A stretch of 12,201 bases of DNA from an uncultured Anaerolineae bacterium (GCA_903854805.1 CAINXK010000155.1:1-12201), one strand, 5' to 3'; shown: positions 1-7,910, counted from the first letter of the stretch. Notes: a model not told the origin generated them from the sequence alone. Made by a program: numbers and translations.

Positions 1-132
1 GGGCGGAAATCAATTTCTCTGATTTCTCCACTAATTGCTGCTTCTTTGAACCCACTTACTGATCGTGTTTACAAAGCAGAGACGATGTATACAGATATGA
101 ATTGGTCATTTGGCATACGTCCAAATCATTGA
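1..132 (+). CDS. C-terminal fragment of an unrecognised protein
   Basis: Frame 1 is open from the window edge to a TGA at 130-132 and encodes 43 residues ending in YTDMNWSFGIRPNH. The other two plus frames, and the minus frames I checked, hit stops sooner, so this is the best reading of the left edge. The residues look like ordinary protein, with no low-complexity run. I do not recognise the family. It converges with the lipoprotein gene at 217-1617, leaving an 84-bp AT-rich gap with no convincing terminator, only a weak aaatat/atattt inverted repeat at 141-157. At this length it could be a chance open frame. Confidence 0.42.
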   Translation, partial: GRKSISLISPLIAASLNPLTDRVYKAETMYTDMNWSFGIRPNH

Positions 133-216
133 AGTAATTAAAATATTAAAGATATTTACTTGCTATCGTGTCTTATTGGGTTAGCATGGATAGAAGAAAA
201 TTTGTACGTTAGTCTA

Positions 217-1617
217 TTAAGGTAATTTCATCACATATAAGGTGATAGATTGGCGTGGCAATTTAATCTGACTGTTACTCGATATGGTCGAATCCGATAA
301 AAATTCGGCTTTATGCTCATCGTCAAGAAGCCAGGTCTGTGTGTTTATCAAGCTTGTCACCCCACCAATATTTAATGGTAATGTTTTATTTTCATTGGCC
401 AAATTTACAACCATTATTGTCAAAATATCTGGATTGTTTTTGGCTGCGTAAATATTCACATCTGGATCTTTCGAAGAGCTGAAATAACGTTGTTTTCCAA
501 ACATTTTGTACATTTGGTAAGCATAATACGCTGGTCTTAATTCTCCTCGACCAATGAGACCCCAACCACCTTGATCACCACTGGATGTCAACATCCAGTG
601 GTTTGCGATTAATACATCCTCTGATATGAAGCGTCCGAGCAAATCGCCCAACCAGATTCCAGCATAAAGCGAATCTGGAGTTGCGTCACCACCAATGGCT
701 TTGTTGTAATGCGTGCTGAATTCTGTAACAGCAATGGGTATATTTCTCCCAGTGTTTTCGTGTATCAATTCTTTTAAGTAATGTAAAATGTCAGTCCATT
801 CACTGGCGTTTGTACGAAGATCATTAATGGCGACCGAGACAGCTGGATTTTTGGGGAATGGGTAGCGATGGATCGAGACCACATCGACGATATCGCCATT
901 AATTTTCAGGAATTCAGCCATCCAGTCTCGACCTGAAGAATCTTTTTTGTTATTTTCTGGGTTGGCTGTAAATTGACTAACTTCGGGGCCGATTAATAAG
1001 ATTGTAGGATCTACTGCTTTCATTGCGAGTGCGATTGAACGCCATGCGCGGTTGTATTCTGGTGTGTCATAATTAGCGTTAATCTCTTTGGAATATAAAT
1101 CAGGTTCATTGCCAATTGACCAGTATTTTATGCCATATTTTCGGGTGAGATTGGCATAGGTTACCATTGCGGCAGCTTGTTCAGGCGTTCCATTGTGTAA
1201 ACGGACGCTTATACTGGGTACTACAGCCCCTAACATCTGGCAAAATGCCATAAATGTGTCAATCTGGTATTCTCTGAGATCGTTCTGGTCCCCCCATGCA
1301 CCACCGGGAAACCTGATTATGTTCATACCAGCATTCTTTGCTTCAGAAATCATTCCGGCAGGCACAGCTATCCATGGTCCATAATTTGTGCCGTAAACAT
1401 ATTGACTGACTGTGCCTAAGTTTTGGGTGGTGTCCACAAATAAGCCATCAGGAGTAGGTGGCTTTTGGGTCGCAGTTGGGCTCTCGGTGGGTTGAAAAGT
1501 TTCGTTTTTCCCAATAATGGTGGACACTGGAGGATTGGCGGTTTGGGCTTGGCAGGCCGAAAGCTGGATTGCAATAATGAGCAAAAAAATGAGGAGAGTG
1601 CTGCTAAACCGTGACAT
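217..1617 (-). CDS. Secreted lipoprotein glycoside hydrolase, clan GH-A (arabinofuranosidase/GH51-39-like)
   Basis: The 466-residue product begins with a lipoprotein signal peptide: hydrophobic residues 8-19, then lipobox LSAC with the lipidated Cys22. A Thr/Pro-rich tether follows (about 27-57), so the enzyme should sit anchored outside the membrane. Residues 60-370 read as a TIM-barrel glycosidase. FPGGAWGD (103-110) resembles the PGG strand of GH51-type enzymes, SIGNEP (167-172) carries the likely acid/base Glu171, and AVTEF (296-300) the likely nucleophile Glu299. Residues 385-466 fit a C-terminal beta domain. The two catalytic Glu on strands 4 and 7 define clan GH-A; the exact GH family and substrate are not certain. 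ATG at 1617 has a GGAG 7 nt upstream. A palindromic operator and an extended -10 promoter lie directly upstream, so it is probably a monocistronic, sugar-regulated gene. Confidence 0.82.
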   Translation of the reverse strand: MSRFSSTLLIFLLIIAIQLSACQAQTANPPVSTIIGKNETFQPTESPTATQKPPTPDGLFVDTTQNLGTVSQYVYGTNYGPWIAVPAGMISEAKNAGMNIIRFPGGAWGDQNDLREYQIDTFMAFCQMLGAVVPSISVRLHNGTPEQAAAMVTYANLTRKYGIKYWSIGNEPDLYSKEINANYDTPEYNRAWRSIALAMKAVDPTILLIGPEVSQFTANPENNKKDSSGRDWMAEFLKINGDIVDVVSIHRYPFPKNPAVSVAINDLRTNASEWTDILHYLKELIHENTGRNIPIAVTEFSTHYNKAIGGDATPDSLYAGIWLGDLLGRFISEDVLIANHWMLTSSGDQGGWGLIGRGELRPAYYAYQMYKMFGKQRYFSSSKDPDVNIYAAKNNPDILTIMVVNLANENKTLPLNIGGVTSLINTQTWLLDDEHKAEFLSDSTISSNSQIKLPRQSITLYVMKLP

Positions 1618-1629
1618 GTTTACTCCGCG

Positions 1630-1663
1630 ATAATGAAGATGTAACCGGTTACATCTTCATTAT
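1630..1663. promoter_or_regulatory. 34-bp perfect palindrome, LacI-type operator
   Basis: The arm ataatgaagatgtaacc is followed at once by its exact reverse complement, giving 17-bp arms with no spacer and the centre between 1646 and 1647. The core tgtaaccggttaca, with a central CCGG, matches the general style of LacI/GalR-family operators, which have a central CpG and half-sites of about 7 bp. It starts 13 bp upstream of the lipoprotein start codon and overlaps the -10 hexamer, so bound protein would block transcription. The symmetry is seen directly; the LacI assignment is inferred from the core. Confidence 0.8.
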
Positions 1664-1667
1664 ACCA
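1659..1667 (-). promoter_or_regulatory. Extended -10 promoter of the lipoprotein gene
   Basis: On the minus strand the sequence reads TGGTATAAT, a consensus TATAAT with the TGn extension (-10 hexamer 1664-1659). No good -35 hexamer sits 16-18 bp upstream, which is common when the extended -10 is present. The predicted start near 1652 falls inside the palindrome 1630-1663. Confidence 0.6.
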
Positions 1668-1870
1668 AAGTAGCTGGTATTGAGAATATTTACACTGAAT
1701 TTATACCGACTTGGGTGGTTAATTTATTGAGATGTATGTCTTTAATTGGGAGTTTATTATTTGAGTGTCCTGGTCTATTCGGTGCTAGTCCTAAGAAAGA
1801 GAATGATCGGAGCAAGCTGGAACCCATATTCAATGTGGGTGGCAAATAGGAAGTTTGGAACGGAAAATGG

Positions 1871-2968
1871 CTATTTTTCGCCAAGTGCTCTGGCTGCAGC
1901 GGCAGATCTTGTATGTACGTCAAGTTTTTCGAAAACTGCCTTTAAATGACGTTTGACGGTGTTTGTAGTGATGACCAGCTTTTCTGCGATTTCTTTGTTC
2001 GTTAAACCTTGCGCAAGAAAGTCCAGGACTTCACGTTCACGGTCTGTGAGTGAGTTAAGGTCTTTATTTGAAGTATAGGTTTTGCGGGCATCTGCGATGA
2101 TGCGTAAAAAGGCTGCCCGGTCAAAGGCTTGTTTTTCGATGTAAGCAAAAATTGAATGTTCTGCATAGGCACGCTTAATATCATCCGGTGATGCAATTCC
2201 GCTGACCACTATCGTAGGAATATTGCTATCTTTGATATTTGCTAGCAATTGATAACCACCAAGATTTTCGTTCGCAATTTTTTGATCCCAAAAATCTATT
2301 ACTGTTCCATCTAATGACAGATCTACAATTGCCAATGTAAATTTTTCACGACGTAAGTATCCCAAAGCCTCGCCGAAGCTGCTGCAAGAACGTACCTGGA
2401 AGTTTGAATCTCTGAGCATTTCTTCGATAATACTTCGCCACCCCGCATCATCTTCAACGACGATGGCTTTACCTTCGGTAGCTGCGGGATAATATGTGGG
2501 AAGACTTGACAAGTTTGGTCTGCTTATGTTTTCGGTCAAAGCTGAAGCAACCCTATTTTGATAATTTTGTTGAGGAGCGCTTGCAAGAACACGATAGACT
2601 AATTCTCGAAATTGTCCTCGATTAAAACTTTCTTTCCTTAAAAATGTAAATGCATCATAATCGGTCAGGGCTGTAACAGCAATTTCAACCGTGGCAAAAC
2701 CGGTTAAAAGTAAAGTTCGGCAATTCGGATCGAGTTTGCGAACTGCATCAAGAACACGAAGTCCATCGTAGTTGTTATGATCGTTAGGAGATAAAGACAG
2801 ATCGACCACTGCTAATCGATGCGGCTGGCCTTTAAGTGCCACAATGGCATCGTTCAGATTAGAGGTTATGTCCGCTTCAAGTCCGCAATCTGAAATAATT
2901 TCATAAAGAATTTGCTGCCATGAATGGTCGTCCTCAACTATCAGAGCGCGGATGGGCGGAGATTTCAT
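1871..2968 (-). CDS. Response regulator with two receiver domains and LuxR-type HTH
   Basis: The 365-residue protein has the order REC-REC-HTH. Receiver 1 (about 6-128) has acidic pocket E12-D13-D14, phospho-acceptor D56, T89 and K112. Receiver 2 (about 166-295) has E172-D173-D174, D216, S256 and K279. Both look complete and phosphorylatable. Residues 305-360 (LTDREREVLDFLAQGLTNKE onward) are a LuxR/FixJ helix-turn-helix, so it is probably a DNA-binding transcription factor. Both receivers carry the EDDxxW variant. ATG at 2968 overlaps the kinase stop codon as ATGA and has GGAGGAGAA just upstream, indicating translational coupling with the kinase. Its targets are unknown. The double receiver may integrate two phosphoryl inputs or allow receiver-receiver pairing. 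The 207 bp after its stop holds only a weak hairpin (1822-1840) without a T-run. Confidence 0.92.
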   Translation of the reverse strand: MKSPPIRALIVEDDHSWQQILYEIISDCGLEADITSNLNDAIVALKGQPHRLAVVDLSLSPNDHNNYDGLRVLDAVRKLDPNCRTLLLTGFATVEIAVTALTDYDAFTFLRKESFNRGQFRELVYRVLASAPQQNYQNRVASALTENISRPNLSSLPTYYPAATEGKAIVVEDDAGWRSIIEEMLRDSNFQVRSCSSFGEALGYLRREKFTLAIVDLSLDGTVIDFWDQKIANENLGGYQLLANIKDSNIPTIVVSGIASPDDIKRAYAEHSIFAYIEKQAFDRAAFLRIIADARKTYTSNKDLNSLTDREREVLDFLAQGLTNKEIAEKLVITTNTVKRHLKAVFEKLDVHTRSAAAARALGEK

Positions 2969-5244
2969 GATTTCTCCTCCAACATAGGCAGGCGAAGCCG
3001 GAATGCTGTCCCAAACTGTCCGTCACTCTCGATATTTACAGATCCTCCCAAGCGAGTCATAAGCGTTTTGACCCACCATAGACCGAAGCCAAGTTTCCCC
3101 GGTTTGGTATTTGATCGACCAGAATAATTTAATTCAAATATTCGATTGTGAAGTTCCAACGGAATACCTGGTCCTGTGTCACTGACTGTGATCTCAACCC
3201 ATTTTGAGGTAGCATGACCTTTTATGCTAATGGTGCCTTTCCCACGCATTGCGTCGGAAGCATTTTCGAGTAGATTGATAAATACAAAGGTCAACCCTTG
3301 GCTGCCTGCCATGACAACTGGTAAGTGTTCAAGACCTTCGGTTTGGACCTGAATTCCTGGCGGTAATTGAGCAGTATGCAATGCATCCACAACGCGGGCA
3401 GCAACATAGACAGGTTCGATGTGAATGGGGCGTAAATGTGCAAGGTTTTCTCTAACTGTTTGCATGGCTTCCATGGCACATCGCTCGATTTCGGACAAAT
3501 TATTTGTCAAATATTGATCCGTAGCGAGAACTGATGAATATTTATCTTGAATACTTTGAACTCGAACTGGAATAGTCCCCACCTTATTATTGAGATGATG
3601 CAGGAGATTAGAGGCTATATCTCCCACGGCAGCAAATGTCTCAGCAACTGAACGTTGTTCTTGCGCAGCTCGGAGCTCTTGCTGACGGTTCTCGTTTTTT
3701 AGTGCAAGAACGGCATAATGGGCCAGGAAGGTCAATACCTTTTTGTCCCAATCTGATTCGGCAAACCGCCCTGTATCTGGCGTGGAGCTGTAAACACCAA
3801 ACGCTCCCATGGGTTCTTCAGAATCACTTACCAGCATTGGTACGATAAGGGCACGCACCCAATTCTGCGATTGAGCCAGATCTTGACGATGAAACCGCGG
3901 ATCGGTACGTACATCATAGGCTACAACAGCCTCACGCGTTAACACAGCCTGACCAGTCAGACTGTTATTTACCGGCATTCTATCTCCGTGATGATGACCG
4001 CCGCTGGATGCTTCAAGAATAAGTTCCTTGTCGTGCATTAGCCAGATAGCGCTCGCGGAAGCATTTAGTAAATCACAGGCAATTTCTGCCAGGTGCGCCA
4101 ATACTTGTTTATATGGTTGCGAAAATATCTGGCGTGCCACTTCTTGCAGTGCATCGAGAAGTCGGACATCCTGGATGGCCGTCACCGCGTAAGTTGCAAG
4201 CGATTGCAGCATGTGGCTGTGGTTTTCATCGAAAGCTGCTGGTTCCGGACTTTCCAGATTTAGCACACCTTCCAGGCGACCACTGGCATTGATCAGTGGA
4301 ACAGCTAATTCAGACCGCATTTTTAAGCCGGCGTCGAGTGGGTAATAAATCTTGGACCAGGGCTCGGCTTGTAAATCCGGTATCAAAATAGGTTGGCGAC
4401 TCCGGGCTACATGACCCATGACGCTATCTATATCGACTGAGAGTGTCTCAATTTTTGGACGTGTCATATCAGTACCGGTAAAAGCTCGGGTGATGAGGTT
4501 TTCTCCGCTGCGATCAAGAAGTCGAAAAATTCCATAATGCGCATTGGTCATATCCAGTGCCAGTTGGAGAATTGATTCGAGCGTTTCTTCAAGTTTCAAC
4601 CGGGAAGAAATCAGCATCCCCGCACGATGAAGTCGGTTTAATTCATCTTCTTTTCGAGCCAAGTCACGGCGCATGTTGGCAAGGCGGCGTGTGTGATAAA
4701 TTGCCATAGCTGCCTGGTTAACAAAGTTTTCTAACATCAGCAGTTCCAATCGGGTAAAAGCGCGTTCTTCTCTCAAGTAAACGTACAAAACGCCAACGAC
4801 CTGATCTGTAACGATCAAAGGGAAACACCCGGCCGCTTTTACTCCCAGCGAAGTGTGATAAGGGTGCACATCGAGATCAGTTTCCTCATAAGATAACACA
4901 CTGCGCCGTCGGAGAATCGTGCGAATCCCAATTCCAATTTGTCGAGGCGAATCATCGTCAATACTATTGAACGGAACGATATGCTTACGGCTTTCGGGTT
5001 CTGCTGAAACCCGAGATTCTCCTTCGAAAGCATGGCGAGATTCATCGTATGTATAAATCACTGCCGATGAACCAGGCACTACTAAAATTGCACTTTCGAC
5101 AATCAGTTGAAGACTATTTACGCTGCTAATAACATCGTTAGAGCCTATTCTGTTAATAGCACCACTGATATCATTTAGACTGGCAAGAGCCTTTAGCAAG
5201 CGTGAATCTGGATCTTCGGATTGATGGATTTTTTGAGTTTTCAT
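2965..5244 (-). CDS. Cytosolic triple-GAF sensor histidine kinase
   Basis: The 759-residue protein has no signal peptide or membrane segment. Three GAF-like sensory domains lie at about 38-185, 219-365 and 378-520, with charged helical linkers near 187-215 and 515-540. The dimerisation helix contains LLHHLNNKVG (547-556), where H550 is the probable phosphorylated His. It is followed by Leu-Asn-Asn rather than the usual Glu/Asp, so the H-box is atypical. The ATPase domain has the N-box NLLENASDAM (N661), G1 DTGPGIP (689-695) and G2 KLGFGLWWVK (717-726). GAF domains usually bind small ligands, haem or chromophores, but no ligand can be assigned. The 4-bp overlap with the response regulator makes them a pair. 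The gene starts 45 bp after the LysE stop with only a weak SD, so it may be read from upstream; a TACAAT at 5270-5275 could also serve as a weak own promoter. Confidence 0.92.
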   Translation of the reverse strand: MKTQKIHQSEDPDSRLLKALASLNDISGAINRIGSNDVISSVNSLQLIVESAILVVPGSSAVIYTYDESRHAFEGESRVSAEPESRKHIVPFNSIDDDSPRQIGIGIRTILRRRSVLSYEETDLDVHPYHTSLGVKAAGCFPLIVTDQVVGVLYVYLREERAFTRLELLMLENFVNQAAMAIYHTRRLANMRRDLARKEDELNRLHRAGMLISSRLKLEETLESILQLALDMTNAHYGIFRLLDRSGENLITRAFTGTDMTRPKIETLSVDIDSVMGHVARSRQPILIPDLQAEPWSKIYYPLDAGLKMRSELAVPLINASGRLEGVLNLESPEPAAFDENHSHMLQSLATYAVTAIQDVRLLDALQEVARQIFSQPYKQVLAHLAEIACDLLNASASAIWLMHDKELILEASSGGHHHGDRMPVNNSLTGQAVLTREAVVAYDVRTDPRFHRQDLAQSQNWVRALIVPMLVSDSEEPMGAFGVYSSTPDTGRFAESDWDKKVLTFLAHYAVLALKNENRQQELRAAQEQRSVAETFAAVGDIASNLLHHLNNKVGTIPVRVQSIQDKYSSVLATDQYLTNNLSEIERCAMEAMQTVRENLAHLRPIHIEPVYVAARVVDALHTAQLPPGIQVQTEGLEHLPVVMAGSQGLTFVFINLLENASDAMRGKGTISIKGHATSKWVEITVSDTGPGIPLELHNRIFELNYSGRSNTKPGKLGFGLWWVKTLMTRLGGSVNIESDGQFGTAFRLRLPMLEEKS

Positions 5245-5289
5245 TTCGGCTGCCCTGTTCGCATTTTCGATTGTAACATGTGCTTATTT

Positions 5290-5913
5290 TCATTTCATGG
5301 CAGAAACGATTCCAATGAAAAGATTGATACTAAAGTAGGCTAAGGCTAATCCACACACAAAGTTCACCCAACGAAAAAAGGCAGGTGTGATAAATCGTCG
5401 CCCCCATGCAACTAGCCCGGCAAGAAAGAAACACCACAAAAGAGTACCTAATAAGAACGCTGTAAAAAATATGACGAAGTCAAGCCACTCGGGTTTTCCT
5501 GGTAAACCCGAGAAGACCGAAGTGCTGACTCCTAACCAGAAGACAATGGCAAACGGATTGCTTAAAGAGAGTAGCACGCCAGTGACCAGATCACTCTTTC
5601 CTGAAGTGGGCAATGTAACGATTTCCACATCTTGAAGAGCATCCCTAAAAGCAATGAAAGCAAGGCGTGCAAGTAAGGCCATTCCGAGAATAGTCAAGAT
5701 CAGGTTGGCAATCCGATTTTGGATAAGAAAATTCACTCCGGTGAGCGCAATTGCAGCCCACACGGAATCGCCGACAATTGACCCCAACTGAACGAGAAGG
5801 GCTGGCTGAAAACCTCTGGCAAGTCCGCGCCGAACTGTCTCAGCCGTGACAATTCCCGGTGGTGCACAAAATGCAATACCGAGTATGAAAGAAGAAATAA
5901 AAAGTGATGTCAC
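5290..5913 (-). CDS. LysE/RhtB-family amino acid exporter
   Basis: This is a hydrophobic membrane protein with about six transmembrane segments. The N-terminal helix carries CAPPGIV, a variant of the family's APPGPV motif. ETVRRGLARGFQPALLVQLG follows, and SNPFAIVFWLG is the family's Asn-Pro segment before helix 4. LysE-type proteins export amino acids or related metabolites by proton antiport; the substrate cannot be read from sequence. I chose the GTG at 5913 (207 residues, the usual family length). It begins just before the first helix and has a weak GGTGG 4 nt upstream. The same frame extends to a TTG at 6009 (239 residues), but those 32 extra residues have no SD and are encoded by the glnA terminator hairpin. 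The stop at 5290 lies 45 bp before the kinase gene, so the three genes may be co-transcribed. Confidence 0.83.
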   Translation of the reverse strand: MTSLFISSFILGIAFCAPPGIVTAETVRRGLARGFQPALLVQLGSIVGDSVWAAIALTGVNFLIQNRIANLILTILGMALLARLAFIAFRDALQDVEIVTLPTSGKSDLVTGVLLSLSNPFAIVFWLGVSTSVFSGLPGKPEWLDFVIFFTAFLLGTLLWCFFLAGLVAWGRRFITPAFFRWVNFVCGLALAYFSINLFIGIVSAMK

Positions 5914-5927
5914 CGAACCACCGATGT

Positions 5928-5981
5928 AAAAAACTGACCGCCGACCGCTGACCGCTTGCCAAAATTGGTCGGCGGTCAGTT
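5928..5981 (-). terminator. Intrinsic terminator downstream of glnA
   Basis: Arms 5932-5946 and 5967-5981 are 15-bp perfect inverted copies (aactgaccgccgacc), with a 20-nt loop. On the minus strand the stem is followed by T6 (5933-5928, the first two bases also paired). It begins 44 nt after the glnA stop. It ends only 14 nt before the preferred LysE start, so LysE needs read-through, or a promoter within or near the hairpin. Confidence 0.78.
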
Positions 5982-5987
5982 GTCGGC
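5934..5987. repeat. Degenerate 7-bp tandem repeats forming both arms of the hairpin
   Basis: On the plus strand, CTGACCG, CCGACCG and CTGACCG follow each other at 5934-5954. The opposite orientation appears as GGTCGGC, GGTCAGT and TGTCGGC at 5967-5987. The units share a GACCG core, resembling short tandem heptad repeats seen dispersed in some bacterial genomes. Whether this one is dispersed cannot be seen from one window. Confidence 0.6.
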
Positions 5988-6024
5988 GATCTATGCGAAT
6001 GGATTCCAAAAAGTCAAAAAACGA

Positions 6025-7437
6025 CTAAATATCAAAATACAGCGTGAATTCGTATGGTGTCGGCCGCATGCGAATTGGATCCAGTTCATTGATGCGCTTA
6101 TAATCAATATAGGCTTCCAATAAATCGGAAGTAAATACATCGCCCTTTAGCAAGAATTCGTGGTCCGCTTCAAGAGCATTCAGGACGTCCCCAAGCGAGC
6201 CAGGAACTTGTTTGATCAGCTTCGCTTCTTCCGCCGGAAGTTCGTATAAATCTTTATCGTGCGGATCACCTGGATCAATACGATTCTGAATGCCATCCAA
6301 CCCGGCCATAAGAATGGCAGAGAAGCATAAGTAGGGATTGCTGGAAGCATCCGGGGCTCGAAATTCGACCCTTTTGGCCTTGGGGCTTTTTGTAACCGGG
6401 ATGCGACAAATTGCAGAACGATTACGTTGTGAATAAGCCAGATTGACAGGTGCTTCGTAGCCCGGAACGAGGCGGCGATAGGAATTAGTTGTGGGTGATG
6501 TCAGTGCCAAAAGTGCCGGCGCATGCTTAAGCAAACCACCGATATAATATTTGGCAGTATCCGATAGACCGGCGTAGCCTGAGCTATTGTAAAATATATT
6601 GGTATCACCCTTCCAAAGCGAAGAATGAACATGCATGCCAGATCCATTATCACCGAAAAGTGGTTTCGGCATGAAGGTTACAGTTTTTCCATTCTGGCGA
6701 GCAATGTTCTTGGCAATATATTTATAGAGCAAGAGCTGGTCGGCCATACGTGTCAAGGTTGTAAATCGCATTCCCAATTCTGATTGACCCGCGGTAGCCA
6801 CCTCATGGTGATGAATTTCCATTGGTACACCGGCATCTTCGAGTGCCATAACAATTTTAGAGCGAATGTCCTGGAGTGTATCAGTCGGTGGAACCGGGAA
6901 GTAACCACGCTTGGGCGAAATCTGTCCACCAAAATTCTGTTTATCTGCTCGTCCACTGTTCCACCAACCTTCATCGCTATCAATGTAATAGAATGATTCG
7001 TGAGTGTTATTGGAATAGCGCACGTTGTCAAATATAAAGAATTCTGCTTCTGGGCCAAAAAAAGCGGTGTCCGCTATTCCGGTCTGTTTAAGATAGGCTT
7101 CAGCTTTACGTGCCACATAACGCGGATCACGTGCATAGGGCTGGATCGTGATCGGGTCGTAAACATCACAGGTCACTACAAGAGTGGGAATATTTGCGAC
7201 GGGATCTATAAAAATTGTCCCAGGGTCTGGCATCAAAAGCATGTCTGATTCGTGTATTTCCTGAAAGCCGCGGATGGAAGACCCATCAAATGGGATTCCT
7301 TCTTCAAAAAATTCTGCGTCAAACCGGCTGACAGGGATGGTGAAGTGTTGCCACTGCCCAGGTAAGTCCGTAAAACGAATGTCTACCATTTTCACGTCTT
7401 TCGCGAGCGCGAGCGCTTCTGCTACAGTCTTAGCCAT
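6025..7437 (-). CDS. glnA: Glutamine synthetase type I (GSI-beta)
   Basis: ATP-dependent condensation of glutamate and ammonia to glutamine, the entry point of ammonia assimilation, by a cytosolic dodecamer. The 470-residue length is typical of full-length GSI. Key residues match E. coli GlnA with an offset of +1 to 0: D51 in FDGSS, metal ligands E130 and E132, [10 protein letters not shown] (209-218), the flap [10 protein letters not shown] (321-330) with E328, R339, R344, E358 and R360. The insert around SDEGWWNSG (154-162) and Tyr398 in DLYELP, which equals the E. coli adenylylation tyrosine, mark the GSI-beta class. Activity may therefore be controlled by adenylylation, though no GlnE is in the window. 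ATG at 7437 has AAAGGAGAA about 7 nt upstream. A strong terminator follows the gene. Confidence 0.98.
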   Translation of the reverse strand: MAKTVAEALALAKDVKMVDIRFTDLPGQWQHFTIPVSRFDAEFFEEGIPFDGSSIRGFQEIHESDMLLMPDPGTIFIDPVANIPTLVVTCDVYDPITIQPYARDPRYVARKAEAYLKQTGIADTAFFGPEAEFFIFDNVRYSNNTHESFYYIDSDEGWWNSGRADKQNFGGQISPKRGYFPVPPTDTLQDIRSKIVMALEDAGVPMEIHHHEVATAGQSELGMRFTTLTRMADQLLLYKYIAKNIARQNGKTVTFMPKPLFGDNGSGMHVHSSLWKGDTNIFYNSSGYAGLSDTAKYYIGGLLKHAPALLALTSPTTNSYRRLVPGYEAPVNLAYSQRNRSAICRIPVTKSPKAKRVEFRAPDASSNPYLCFSAILMAGLDGIQNRIDPGDPHDKDLYELPAEEAKLIKQVPGSLGDVLNALEADHEFLLKGDVFTSDLLEAYIDYKRINELDPIRMRPTPYEFTLYFDI

Positions 7438-7486
7438 CTGTATTCTCCTTTATTTCGGTTATTTACTTATTTTACTTTCAGCGACC

Positions 7487-7515
7487 ATTATATTTGTAGG
7501 CGGGTACTAAGTCCA
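7487..7515 (-). promoter_or_regulatory. Candidate glnA promoter (proximal)
   Basis: A perfect TATAAT lies on the minus strand at 7492-7487. The -35 region 17 bp upstream (7515-7510) reads TGGACT, 4 of 6 matches. The transcript would start near 7480, giving a leader of about 43 nt to the glnA ATG. The weak -35 leaves room for an activator. Confidence 0.4.
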
Positions 7516-7626
7516 TTACCCAAACGGAGCATATTTGTTATCAGCAATGCCAGGAGCTTTTGAAAAAATGAGCCATCAGAATACTCATAAATTGCCAGTT
7601 ATGGTTTTTTGTTTTCAGCTGTAAAT

Positions 7627-7655
7627 ATTATATTTGGCATCTACCGCCTTGCCCA
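7627..7655 (-). promoter_or_regulatory. Candidate glnA promoter (distal)
   Basis: A second minus-strand TATAAT at 7632-7627 is preceded at exactly 17 bp by TGGGCA (7655-7650), 4 of 6 matches to TTGACA. If used, it would give a glnA leader of about 180 nt. The AT-rich surroundings make a chance match possible. Confidence 0.33.
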
Positions 7656-7756
7656 CTTAGGCAGGTGGTGTATCTGGTTTTATCCGTAATGCCCATCTAA
7701 ACTTGTTTTCAATAATGACTGTAACCTCAAATAAATTTATATAGATGGTGCGAGGA

Positions 7757-7793
7757 CCAGGCTGGAATTGTGGTGGAGTTCAAACCAGCCTGG
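7757..7793. repeat. Inverted repeat ccaggctgg/ccagcctgg
   Basis: Perfect 9-bp arms at 7757-7765 and 7785-7793 enclose a 19-nt loop. There is no T-run on either side, so it is not a classical terminator. It sits 12 bp beyond the terminator-like hairpin 7806-7846. Its role could be 3'-end protection of the ABC mRNA, a protein site, or part of a structured RNA; none is supported further. Confidence 0.5.
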
Positions 7794-7805
7794 ATGATCC
7801 GATGT

Positions 7806-7846
7806 AATCAAAATACCCTCCTGAAAATTGGGAAGGTATTTTGATT
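7806..7846. terminator. Probable terminator of the ABC operon, possibly bidirectional
   Basis: Perfect 12-bp arms aatcaaaatacc (7806-7817) and ggtattttgatt (7835-7846) continue past one mismatch into a CCT/GGA-type inner stem, with a loop of about 9 nt. The GC core sits inside, and the A/T-rich outer part supplies ATTTTGATT after the core on either strand, the usual form of a bidirectional terminator. It begins 64 nt after the stop of the second ABC gene. Confidence 0.6.
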
Positions 7847-7910
7847 GGTGCTTCTGCAGTTCAGTTCGGAGATATTTACCAACCAGAGTTATCAAGGAAA
7901 AATTAATTTT

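Larger units (their letters stand above)
7438..7910. other. 473-bp gene-free region between glnA and the ABC operon
   Basis: I see no credible gene here: the open frames are short and lack a ribosome binding site. Minus-strand ATG frames such as the one reading MAHFFKSSWHC have no SD. It holds the likely end of the ABC transcript (hairpin 7806-7846), a second stable hairpin (7757-7793), an imperfect one near 7643-7669, and two TATAAT boxes directed at glnA. Confidence 0.6.

Noticed and set aside
1822..1840. Hairpin downstream of the response regulator gene
   Set aside because: Only 7 bp with one G-U pair and no T-run, so it is too weak to call a terminator.
5488..5512. 9-bp inverted repeat ctcgggttt/aaacccgag inside the LysE gene
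   Set aside because: It lies within coding sequence for a loop between helices, has no T-run and no gene boundary nearby. Chance or codon use explains it well enough.
5914..6009. TTG at 6009 as the LysE start, adding 32 residues
   Set aside because: It has no Shine-Dalgarno, the added residues are encoded by the terminator hairpin and its heptads, and the 207-residue form fits the usual family length. It is kept only as an alternative.
7541..7580. 11-codon minus-strand ORF upstream of glnA (MAHFFKSSWHC)
   Set aside because: It has no ribosome binding site and no following terminator fold, unlike the leader peptide at 11807-11727.
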